NCBI RefSeq assembly: GCF_954871325.1
Contig: NC_088775.1
Location: 10,827,561 to 10,891,560 of the forward strand
DNA from: Gordionus sp. m RMFG-2023
Lineage: Eukaryota; Nematomorpha; Gordioida; Chordodea; Parachordodidae
DNA length: 64,000 nt
Reading direction: 5' to 3'
Shown here: positions 22,701 through 34,000 of the stretch, piece by piece
Layout of the letters: the number at the start of each line of letters is the position of its first letter
Position numbering within the stretch: position 1 is the first letter of the stretch
Position numbers and translations under genes: made by a program
The notes under the pieces: model-generated
What the model saw: only the letters and a program-made list of their open reading frames with translations
Told to the model about the DNA's origin: nothing
Database searches by the model: none

Positions 22701-25411
22701 TTATTTGTTAATATATTGTGCCAATCTCTTAATAAAATCCAAGCGAAGGAAAGTTGATTTAAAATAGGCGAAAAATTTTATGTAAGGAGATCTAAATTTC
22801 TCGTTCATCATTCCGTACATGAAAGGGTTCAAGGCCGAATTAGTCAGCCCCAGCACTGGGGATAACCTGAAAAACCAAATCGGGAAATGGAGCCATCTTT
22901 CTAGTAAAACTATCAGATTCCATGGGAACCAACAAATAGTGAAAGCTACAAAAAATATGAGTAAATATATATTTGTTTTGTGGTCCCTAGTAAATTTATG
23001 TTTTTTTAACATCGAATTTATGCCATCCGTGGCTGTCTGGGAGCTAATCTGTCTAGACTGAATATTGTGGCAATCAATTTGAGATATATTAAGATGGTCC
23101 AAAATGGGGTTTGAGTGGATAGCTGTGACTTTGTTACACGCGACATTCGACCACGAATTTTTGATTATCGCTATCGGATTTATATTCACCCTTTTGCTCT
23201 CAATAGCATTTCGTCTGGCTCGTGACTTCGATTGCCTTCATATGTAAAATTAAGAAAAACAAACATTTACTATCATTATGATATTAACGGTGATTTAATA
23301 AATTTATAAGATAAAACACAGGTGTTACAACGTCTCAAATATCCTTTTAATATGAATATCAGTGTCAGATTTAAAAAAAAAGATATAAATAAATAAATCC
23401 AGTCACATTTAATAATTTAAAATTGCGTTACTCTGATTAAACATTAAAATGAGAGGTTTTATAACATTAAATATCATATAATTGCCTAGATAAAAGGTTT
23501 CAAAATTAGATTTAATAATCAATATTTTACATTAACTCCGAAAATTAATAATTAATGTATTATAAATTAGTGATCTGCATCGGGCCTAATTTTTCAAGCC
23601 CGGCCCGACCCGAAATTTTTTTAAAAATGTTTTGCCGGCCCGGACCGGCCCGAATTTATTTAAATATAGAAATTAATTTTTATAATTACTTAAAATATAA
23701 GTCATATGTTATATGTCGTTTAGTTTCAATAAATAAAATAAAATATTTTTATTTTACATAAAAAATTCAATATAAAATTGAGAAATTTAGATATATTTTT
23801 AAAAAATTCCAAAATCCAACCCGATCCGGCCCGAATTTTTTTAAAAAATATTAGGCCCGGCCAGAACCCGATTATTTTAAATAGAATTAGGCCCAAGCCC
23901 CCTAACTTTGCAGATCTCTATTATAAATAGTGAAAGATGTTTTTAGTTAAAGTTATTCTCCGTATATATACTTTAACTTGTTACTTTGCTTGATTTATTA
24001 TTATGTATGTAGAATATTTTTTTTACTGGAATATTCTACTTTTTTACACTTAAAAAAATTCGGGCCATGCCACGCGAATAAATATTTCGAATCAGGCTTT
24101 TCGGGACAAATTTTTTTTTAAAAAAAATTTGAAACGGGCCCGGGTTAAAAAATTAAACCCGATTCAGATCACTAATGTATACTACTTCGAGTCCGTCAAA
24201 AAAAACTCCATATTAAATTGATTAATACACAAAGTTTAATGACAAAAAAATTGTCTGAAATTTATAAGGTAGTTATTCTACATGAGAATTAACCCAACTC
24301 GAGGAATCTGCACTTCAGGGAAATCTTTTCAATTGGATGATAATATATAAGGCTAAACAAGTAAGTACGATTACAGGTTAGAAGATAGATATGGGGTTGG
24401 GGTTAGTTAAAGGTTTAAAAGATATGGGTTAAGGGTAAGGTATATAAAAGAGGGTTTTTAATAAAAATTTAATCACTTTTATTAATAACTTGTAAAATTT
24501 GAGAGGTCGTGCAATTAAAAATAATTTTCCATGAGTTGAATTATAATCGCTCTACATATCCTGGAATACATTTCTGGTCAAAACAGATGTTTTCAAATTT
24601 AAAAATCGTTCCTCAATAAAGGATATAAAATTGAGATCAGAATCTCCAAGGATTCCACATCCCAATTAGGACATATATAAACTATAAAATAAAATATGAA
24701 AATTTCCAATAACGGAAATATTTTTTACCTTACGATGAGAAATATTTTGTAGTAACAAAAGGTGGCTACGAAAATAGATGGAATCATGCTAAAGAGCGAA
24801 ATTATGGACCCCCAATTTATATCAAACGTATGAATCGAATCGTCCCACAAACAAACCCGGAAACCGCGGTGATAACCAAAATGTCCAATTGTATTACTTA
24901 CGCGTTGTCCTAAGGCGGGTAAGATTGTTATCAATATCGAAAGAGCCCAGCTGACACCTATCCATCCATATGTCATACTCGCGCTAAACCATCGATTATA
25001 CGTCGCTTTGTTCTTAGTGACTAACACTAAACGGATTACGCCAATGAATGCTATTGAGTAGAGAGATTCACAAAACATTAATACGTTGAGTCCCCCCATT
25101 ATGTGGCAGACCACGACCTGATTATGGTAATTGAATTCGAAGGCGTAAGCCGCTCCCAAATAGAGGGGACCTGATAACAAGCATATACAGAGATCGGCAA
25201 GGCTCAAATTTGCGACTAATAAATTTCCCGCGTTACGGAAGAGATTCGTATCTATCTTGAAAGCTAGGACTACCCCTGCATTACCGATTATGCCTATCAA
25301 ACTTATAAAAAGCATATACCAATAGTAGTTGTAAAATGAAAATATTTGAGAATGCGCTAAATGAGGGTGGTGAGGACCATTGGAAATGTTTATGTGTGAT
25401 GTATTCTGCAT
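22701..25411 (-). CDS. Rhodopsin-family GPCR, two exons
   Basis: A class A G-protein-coupled receptor of about 405 residues. Exon 1 is 25411-24729 (TM1-TM5) and exon 2 is 23235-22701 (third intracellular loop, TM6, TM7, tail), joined AG|G with GT/AG borders. The N-terminus has N-glycosylation sites (NTS, NIS). TM1 has GNAGVV, TM2 LSLADL, and TM6 CWFPW. TM7 reads NSALNPFMYG (NPxxY form) and is followed by NEKFRSPY. The disulphide cysteines are in VVCHIMG and RVCLWDD. At the TM3 end the usual D/NRY reads IRL, so only the arginine is kept. The YG..NEKFR stretch and the long third loop resemble melatonin-like or Moody/Tre1-like receptors. That assignment is tentative and I know no ligand. The intron (about 1.5 kb) holds GGCC-rich hAT MITEs. 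Confidence 0.9.
23568..23920. repeat. GGCC-rich hAT MITE with 8-bp target duplication
   Basis: Starts TAGTGATCTGCATCGGGCC and ends TGCAGATCTCTA, flanked on both sides by TTATAAAT (23560-23567 and 23921-23928). It is 353 bp and non-coding, and lies in the GPCR intron. Open frames across it come from GGCC blocks, not from genes. Confidence 0.92.
23929..24174. repeat. Partial GGCC-rich hAT MITE
   Basis: Contains TTCGGGCCATGCC, GGCTTTTCGGGA and GGGCCCGGG, and ends TTCAGATCACTA at 24174, the right end of the same family. The left end cannot be placed. It follows the 23568 copy closely, so nesting or end-to-end insertion is likely. Confidence 0.55.
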
Positions 25412-25787
25412 TTTAGCAAGTTTTACGCAGATTCTTTTTTGGCCTTATGCGATAAAGAGGAGATATATTTTTTCCCAAGAAATAAAATTATCTTTCGAAT
25501 TTTTTTTTTTTTTAAAAAATATTTATTGGCTATTTATTCTTAAAATTTAATTGTTAATTAAAATATAAAAAAAAGGAAAGACGTATTTAAAAAATATTCA
25601 TATAAAATGGTTTAGGTTTAGTTAGCCATTAAAAATTAATGATATAATAAAAATATAATTATCTTTCTTTTATTTATTTTTAATAATTATGGAATAAAAA
25701 TATTCAAATTTTGTTCAATAAAAGATTTGGATTAGCAGGACAAATAATTTTTTTTAAAAATAATTTATAAAATTATATCCTAGGGAA
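25412..25787. other. GPCR 5' flank
   Basis: AT-rich sequence upstream of the GPCR start codon. I could not identify a promoter element or a 5' non-coding exon. Confidence 0.3.
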
Positions 25788-25981
25788 TAATGTTGATAAA
25801 AAGCGCGAATTAAGATTTTAGCTAAAATATTATTATATAAACATCAAGATTTGGCAAATAAATGTATAAGCATTTCTGCCAGCTATGAGCAAAATCTTTA
25901 GGCTTGCATATTGTATTTTCGCTATAATCGTAATCGGACCGTTTTTAAAATCAATCTGAAATGGGGTTTCTAACAACACTA
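25788..25981. repeat. hAT MITE (TAGTGTTG family), diverged
   Basis: Left end AATGTTGATAAAAAG, core with TTCTGCCAGCTATGAGC and AGGCTTGCATATTG, right end TTTCTAACAACACTA. No clear target duplication. Confidence 0.65.
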
Positions 25982-28379
25982 CTAGTGAAAGTAGTTTTAA
26001 TAATTGACCTCAGCAAAAAAAAAATTATCATCTAAAAATCCTAATTTTTCTTTAAAAAAAGGAAGAAAGAAGTTATTTAATAGTATATATTACCATGCCT
26101 ATTAATTTTTTTTATTATTATTAATACTTTAAGAGCACAAAATTTCGTCAAATAATATAATTAATATTTAAAAAAATTAATATTTATTTAAAATGGAAAG
26201 CATTTTTTTATAAATTGTATTTGACACAAATAACCTCCCCCCTCCCCAATGACCAAATTTTTTAAAAGTTTGGCTAGGAAATTTTTTTTACGAACATGGG
26301 TCATATCTGGCTTGTAGACAATGACTGGCAGGAGTTGAGTTGCCATAATAATAATGTGAAATCGTATTAACTTGACTAATGACTATTTTTTTTATAAAAT
26401 ATTTTTATAAAGGTCTTTTAATATTTATAAATTTAAATAGTAAGCATTATAATAGTTTTTATATTTTTCATATTAGCATGATACCCATATTGGCAAATAT
26501 CTTTTTTCTTTATACTTTCTTCTACCAAAAGGATTAAATGAATATACAATTAAGCATTAAACATTTATAAAATTTGAAGAATAAATTTCAGTCGCTTTCC
26601 AATATCTTGTTACCAATAATTTTTCCCTCTATACTGGCTACTATACTGATTAAAGTCAGAAACTAGTAAAGCACAAAGCATTGCCATATTTTAGAATTAG
26701 TGCTTCCAATTTTTCAGACAATTTTAACTAAGATGATAAAATATCTATATAAAAATCAATAATATAAAGTAATTTTTATAGGAGAAGCTCGGCCGAAGCC
26801 CTGGCAAAACGGGTTTTAAAAAAATTTTAACCCCCCCCCCCCCATTTAGAAATAATCTGGCTACGCTACTGATAACAAGTTACGATTGATTGGAATCGAA
26901 ACGAATTCGTTTCGGTAAAAAAAAAGCAGTTCAAGTTTGATTTGGAAGTCTATCAATGTAGTTTATATCTTCATAATTAATATTAGCGATAATTTTTTGA
27001 ATAAAATAGTATGGGAATTAACACCTGGTATATGGATGGTGTTGACTGGCAAACAAGATGGCTTTCACATAAAATGATATTACTCAAAAAAGTTTTAGAC
27101 TTATAGTTTTTTTCCCTTCATTTTATAGATTATCTAGGTTACATATTCATATTTATTTTACATTTTAAAATTGAATGTTTGGGCTACACATTCTTATTAT
27201 ATCAATACAAAGCAATCTTTTCATATTTTCCAAAAATAAAAACATGCCACTTATTCCTGGTCATCATATATTTTTTATAAAGATTTATAACTTCAGATAT
27301 GACCTGATCGGAAGTTTATGCTCTGTAAAATTTAATTTATTATTAATTAAAATTACTAAAACGGGAGACTCTAAATAGAATTCAGACAATAAAAGGTAGA
27401 AATTTCCGGTTTTTTTAATTTATTTTCTAGTTCTAATGATGAGGCAATCCAATGATACAATTACTCGAATTCCGCAAAAATAAAAATAAAAAATTTTGTA
27501 GTAAAAGAAGCAAAATATCTGCATATGATCCGGTCTCCCCTACATTATAAACTTTCAAATTATAAAAGAAAGGCACTGATATCATACTCATATCTCAATA
27601 TCTGGCATTTCCAGAAAACCTTATCATTAGCAAATTTTTTTCTTCTTGCGCCATGTATTCCAAATCTCCTTTCCAATTCTATTTTTTAAACTCATTATAA
27701 GCAGAATGGGTCACAGAGTGACCCAAATAGGTGAAAAAAAATTCTTCTCCTTAATTTTTTTAAATTAATATTCAATTATTTATTCAAGATAATTATTCCT
27801 ATCACAATTCCAGTTAATACCTTTTATAATAATATTCACTAATTTATTATTTGGAAGATATATTATTTATATATTGTATTAATTAGAAATTTTCAATTTT
27901 TTTAGTCATTAGTTTCCTATAAATTTATAAAAAAAAAGGCTAAAAAAATGTTTTAATATAAATATTTAATAAACATAGATTATAGTTCCTACGGTTAAGG
28001 ATTGAGTTAAAAACAATTTTTGCTAATATAAACTAACCATATTTTGTTAAAACACATTATAAAAGGATATTAAAATTGCAATTTAAAAAAAAGAGGATAT
28101 ATTTTAACCTCTAAACCAATAGCATATCCTTATATTTTTTAGATTACAATTATTTTAGTTATAAATACTATATTGATTAATGGATTTATAAAACTATTTT
28201 ATAAAATTATTAACAATTGTTTTTAGAGAAACATCTAACTCTCAAAGAGAATTATTTTACAAATTAAATAATAATATAAAAATGCAATGGTATCTATTAA
28301 ATAGGATAATTTAATACTAAAATTATTATAATCTAAAAAATATTGTGATACAAAAAAATTTGTGTATAATATCAAAACC
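25982..28379. other. Gene-free AT-rich DNA
   Basis: A poly-C run of about 13 lies near 26830. Part of the diffuse ~300-bp repeat family seems present at 26380-26740. No supported gene; the open frame at 27175-27378 lacks any recognisable domain. Confidence 0.35.
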
Positions 28380-28640
28380 CTTCAGGCCCGACCTGGAACC
28401 CCGATCAGGCTCGTTAACCTCCAAAATTGTAAGATATTAAAAATATGGCCTGGGCTAAATCTGGTCTATTCAAAAATATTAAATTTAGATTATATATATT
28501 AATCAGATATCTACAGACCCATATTTACGCCCGGCCCGACTTGTATACCCGTATATTAAAAAATATTTTCTCAACAGCCCGAACCGAGCTTGAAATGTTT
28601 TTTTTCTTATAAACTCGGACCGGGTCGAATATATTAAACC
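28380..28640. repeat. GGCC-rich hAT MITE remnants
   Basis: Blocks such as CAGGCCCGACCTGG, CAGGCTCG, CGCCCGGCCCGAC, AGCCCGAACCGAG and CGGACCGGG, in AT-rich sequence. Ends are not clear. Confidence 0.5.
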
Positions 28641-28664
28641 ACGACTAATGACATATATATTTAT

Positions 28665-28887
28665 TAGTGTTGTTAAACGGCTCGTTTTGAGCCGATTTTT
28701 ATAAACGGCTAACTCAATATTTTATTAGGAAAAATAATATGCAAGCCTTAAGATTTTTCTCATAGGTGGCACAAAGATTTGAACATGTGTTAACGAAATC
28801 TCGAGGCTTAGACAATATTTTTCTGGCTAAAATATTGAGTTAACCATTTTTAATAATCGGCTTAAATCGAGCCGTTTAACAACATTA
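28665..28887. repeat. 223-bp near-palindromic hAT MITE, 8-bp target duplication
   Basis: Starts TAGTGTTGTTAAACGGCTCG and ends GAGCCGTTTAACAACATTA. Both flanks carry ATATTTAT. The two halves pair almost along their length, with only a short core unpaired. The length equals that of the copy at 40717. Confidence 0.93.
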
Positions 28888-29295
28888 ATATTTATAATAA
28901 AAAATATATATTATATATTTAAAAAATGTTTCATAGAATGATATATCACATTCATACACATTTTCATCAGATCTCGTTTTGATCTACTATGTTTTGTTTT
29001 AATCCAATCTCTCCTTAAAGCTGTAATACGCAAAGGATGAGTTTGCCCATATCTCAATGTCTAATCGTTTAACAATGGTATATGCTGATAGGTTCCAATT
29101 TTTTTAAAAATACTGAAAATAGCATTTGAAATAATTTAATTTTTTCTAAATTAATTTATAAATGTGGCAAGGCTAACAGCCAGCTACATCGAGCTCATAT
29201 TTTAATTTTGAAAAATTTATTTTTTGTAACAATGATAGTCTATATTTATATCTTTAATTATTTTAATTTTTTTTAATATAGGGATTGCTTTAGTT

Positions 29296-29490
29296 TAGTA
29301 CTGTTAAGTGACCCGATTTAGGTCGATTTTTAAAAACGCCTCCAATTAACATTTTACCTAAAACAATATTATGTTAGCCTCTAGATTTGGAAGTTGGAAA
29401 TCCAAACCTTTCTGCCACTTATGAATAAAATCTCTAGGCCTACATAATATTATTTTGGCTTAAATCGGGCCGTTTTTAAAAAACACACTA
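29296..29490. repeat. hAT MITE (TAGTGTTG family), diverged
   Basis: Begins TAGTACTGTTAAGTGACCCG, has CTTTCTGCCACTTATGA in the core, and ends GGGCCGTTTTTAAAAAACAC plus ACTA. Same layout as other copies. Confidence 0.7.
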
Positions 29491-29869
29491 AATTTAGTAC
29501 TTCTATATTTTTTGTTCTATCTTGAATCTTTATATCAATTTTTTAAATTTATCTTATTTTGATATTAACTTTTTTATTTTATACTCTTTACCAAACAACC
29601 AAACAGATTGAGGTCCATATGCAGGAATTACTCATGGTAAGGGAGAGGGGGGGGGGGTATTAATGTTTTTTTGCAATTATAGGAGTTATTTACAAATTTA
29701 AATATAAATTAATGATAAAATATTAAATTTATATCGGCGTACGAATCACTATAAAATAAATGATTCGAAAAAGAACGTTGTAAAATTTGATATATAAAAT
29801 TATTTTTTATAAAACAAATGTTAGAAGTATAGATTAATGCACAAAATTATTCTAAAAAAATTATTGCAT

Positions 29870-30611
29870 GTTATAAACTTACAAAATAATATCAGCGATA
29901 TACAACTTCTTCAACTAAACAATAAATATGGCGGGCATGAATGGCTCGAGGCACTTCCACCTAACCCTTGATAATCTCTTAACCAATGACCAACTGAGAG
30001 CTACCATAGGATTTAGACTTGGATGCTCGATTACACATTCACACACTTGCCACCTTTGCAACCTACCCGTTCAACCAAACGCAAGACACGGCCTAAACTG
30101 CTCCCGCAGCCAAGGTCGCCACCTCCGGCATAAAGCTATAAATAAAATCATCCATAACGCTCTTAATAAAGCTAAAATACCTAACATCCTAGAACTAACA
30201 AACCTCTCTTTACAAGATGGTCTCAGACCTGACGGTTTAACCTGCACCCCATGGTCCAATGGGAAATCCCTAATTTGGGACGCAACCTGCGTCTCTTCCT
30301 TTCCCTCATCAATTAATTCAAACCCTCTTACTAGGGGGGGAAATAAAAAAATTAATAAATACTCAATACTAAATAACTTTATTTTTCAACCCATAGTCAT
30401 TTCAACTAATGGCAATTTCTCACAATCAACATATTTTTTAAAAAAAATCTTAGCACGTAAAATTTATAACATTACAAACGAAAAACGCGAATCAATTTTT
30501 CTTAAACAAAAACTCCAATTAATTTTTAAACATAATTATACCTGTTTTTTAGGAACATTTTTACTATAAGCTCTTTTTAGGGCCATCGATATTTTTAAAA
30601 TATGCATTCAC

Positions 30612-30616
<5 letters not shown>
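29870..30616 (+). mobile_element. 5'-truncated non-LTR retrotransposon, copy 2
   Basis: Only the 3' end of a LINE remains, related to copy 1. The open frame 29928-30569 (213 codons) runs from LRATIGFRLG through a zinc-knuckle (C-HL-C...H-GLN-C), RHKAINKIIHNAL, and then RPDG...W..GK..IWDATC. It ends with FLKQKLQLIFKHNYTCFLGT. The PD...D spacing next to a cysteine-histidine knuckle recalls the restriction-like endonuclease of R2-type LINEs; this is inference. The frame is intact over its whole length, unlike copy 1, so this insertion is younger. A run of (AT)n directly follows and may be its 3' tail. Confidence 0.75.

Positions 30617-30642
<26 letters not shown>
30617..30642. repeat. (AT)13 microsatellite
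   Basis: A pure AT dinucleotide tract directly 3' of LINE copy 2. Confidence 0.95.
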
Positions 30643-30875
30643 TCATTTTTTATTTTTATATTTTGTTAAACATTCTTATTTCAATATAGAATTCATAAGG
30701 TGTAATGAAAATTGGTGAAAAATAAAATTAAAAATAATAAAAATTTATAAATTTATGTGAAATTGAATCTTCTCTGGGGTTAATTTTCAAATGATTTCAT
30801 TTGATGTCAACTCTATACATATATTAAAAAGAGCTAACCAATTTTATCTATTTTCAGAGATAGTATACTTCTCAG

Positions 30876-31043
30876 TAGTGTTGTTAAAAGACTTAATTTG
30901 AGCCAATTTTTAAAAAACAACTAACCTGATGATTATGCTCATTAGACATTTACTAAATAAAATCTTAAGCCTTAGGAAATATTTTTCAGGCTAAAATTGA
31001 GTTCATCTTTTAAAAATAGGCTTACATTAAGCCATTTAACATA
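30876..31043. repeat. hAT MITE (TAGTGTTG family), old copy
   Basis: Begins TAGTGTTGTTAAAAGACTT and ends TAAGCCATTTAACATA. Flanks CTTCTCAG and TTTCTAAG agree at 6 of 8 positions. Confidence 0.7.
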
Positions 31044-34000
31044 TTTCTAAGGTATGTTTTCATTCTTAGAAAAAATGGGAAGTATACTAATGGGTAGAAG
31101 TGCCATAATATAATATAATCTTATTATATTGAAAAATAGCCTAAATGTGTTTGAAATTATGCAAAGCATTTATAGCATTGAGAAAATTATCAACCATAGT
31201 TGACTTTTAATACCATAGTTAGCATTGAGCTATTTATGCATCATGGGATACTTTCACATCCTCGCCTTAAATATCTGTCAAATATTTAATTTTTTTCTAA
31301 CAATTGAACTCCGAATGATTCTACGATAATATTGCAGATTAAGTTCTGCCTGATGAATTCATAACCTTTCATTCAACTGAGTAATAAAAACATCTAGAGA
31401 TGGATAAAGAAGTTTACTTTATAGAATTCTTGGACTGACTCTATATTAATATTGGAAGGTAGGGTTTGCTTTGCTGAAAGTCTAGGTAGATAAATATTTA
31501 ATTCATATAATTACATATAATTTATGAAATTTGTCAACTACATTTGCCCTATTTTCCTTAAGTTTTATTATAATGCTTTCAGCTATTTTCATAAGTCTCA
31601 ATCAAATCGATGCCATTTATATGAAATATTAGTTTTGCAGTGAAAAAAAATTATCCAAAATTTGATGAGTGTCAATACATCAATATTTATATAACCTTAG
31701 CAGTGTCCAAAGAAATCTAGTATTAAATTATTTGATTTCTTGAGATTGTAGAAATATTGGACTAAAAATTATGATACATATTTATTAATTTTTATAAATA
31801 AAATAAATTGTAATATAAAATGTATCATTTTGTCGTCATCCTTGACGTAATAGAGAAATAAGATTTATCTGGTTTGTTTTTGTAATAAAAGAAGCTTGGC
31901 TCGGACATATTATAAAATGAATTTAATACAAATATTATTAATCTTAATATAAAAAAACGTTAAATAAAATTATATCAAAATGTATCTAAAAAGTAACCGA
32001 AACAATACCTCTACCTTTAAAATGTCATTTACAGATACTTTTTATAATTGTGTATCTAGATACAACAAGAAACTCTGGATATTGGCCTTATTTAAAATTA
32101 GAACTTTTAATACTTTGGCAAACCATGCTTAAGACTGAGCCTTTTAATATAAGCTTAATATCATTTTTTTTGAAAATATAGCTCAATTCAAAATATAATT
32201 TAATTTTAACTTTTGCTTCTGTATCTGTTAAATAAATAGAAAAGAATAAACTGATATCTGTTTATTGATTTGAAAAGCTGATGGATGAATTAATAAGTAA
32301 TCTAATCAGACATTACATTTTGGAGCATCCAGATCGTTTTAAAATTTTTATTATTTTGCCAATTATACATTTTTAACCTATTTACCAAACGAGTTGAAGC
32401 CCTAAAAAGGTATTAAATTTGTAATAATTATTTTATAAGTTTCAGAGTGATGCTTCCAGAAGTTTGGCTGACATAATCCCTAACACGTGGTGTCATCATC
32501 ATTTTTATTTGGCTTATAATTCGGTTCTTATTGGGGTTAGTTTGACAAATTATAAGGCACTAAATATTAATGGAAATCAGCTATTTAGAACTCTTATATC
32601 TACGTGATATGATATCAATTCGCCTTTTTCTTGTTTAGCTAATAATTCCTCCCCCCACCCCCTCCTTTAATCATCCATCAAATTAGATTAAAGCATTAAA
32701 ATATAATAATTAAGCATTACTTGGCTTGGTATAATCAAAATTAGTGTTTCCAAAAGCTTGATTCAATTTACATTTAAAACCTGACGGTTTTATTTTACTA
32801 ATAATTGGGATTTTTCGTGGTTCGAAACTAATTGAGGAATTAATAATACTCGTAAAATTACTAAATTTTAACGCAAACCATATATTTAGGCCTTCTATAT
32901 TATTTAGAAATTTCTTTTTTTTTCATTTTGCGAATAACTTTTCCCCCCTTCTCTACACTGTCTACCTATTAGATCGAAATAACTTAACTTACTTAAAATT
33001 TATAAAATTTTAAAAATAAATGCTTTCAGTCGTCGTATTCTTAAGATTGGTCAAAATCTTGTGGCCAATTAATGCGCTCGTAAACACTAATAAAGCATGA
33101 AATATTTACATAGATTTTAGAATTAGTGTTTCTGTTCCGCCACCTTTGAAGGAGACGCTCAAAAAAAAATATCAAGTTAATAATGGGACAATAAAATAAA
33201 TTTATTCTTACCGATTATTATGATATATTCTTTCAATATTTTAAAAAATTTCTTTCACAGAATTTTTGGCCTAATTTATTACCACAATATAAAAAAAAAT
33301 CAAAAATATTTGAAATAATTTTAAATTCATTTTTGATAGATTTTTTTTGCATGAAAAATTCAAAAGATTAACTAATAAAAGATTTTAGCATTTTTAAGTA
33401 AAATTTTATCAAAAAATCTCTGTTCTTCAAAAAAAAAAGAATTTTTTAGAGAGCCCCCTCTTCAAAATCCCATAGTGGGAAAATTGTATGCAATGGGTTA
33501 GTCTTTTATAGCGCAATTACAGGATCGGACTGAGTATAACCTTATAAGAGTTTATAATATTAAATGAAATGGAATAATTTATAATTAAGTTTTATTTTAT
33601 TAAAAAAATTTTTAGTTTTATATAGTGTAAAAAAAATTAATAATTCTTTAAAATCTTAAGAGCAAATAATTGGATTAAATTTCATTATTAAAAAAATTAT
33701 AAGTAGTATAGCGAAATTATATATCATTATTTATGAAATATTACATTTATATATTATAAAATTTATCTTTCTAAATTCTTCTAAAAAGTGTATGACGAAA
33801 TATAGATAAATTTTTTTACAGAAATTTATTGCAGATTTAATTTATTTAGTAAATTTTTTCTTTTTATTTTCTATAAATTATTGATTACATTTAGATGCTA
33901 AAATAAATAATAAAATTGGAAAAATTAATGAGAGAAAATTTGATATTTTTTTAAAAAAGGTTTATAACGATTAAAAAAACTATATAAAATTATTAACATA

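Noticed and set aside
22819-23061. Plus-strand open frame of 80 codons
   Set aside because: Reverse strand of GPCR exon 2 (TM6-TM7).
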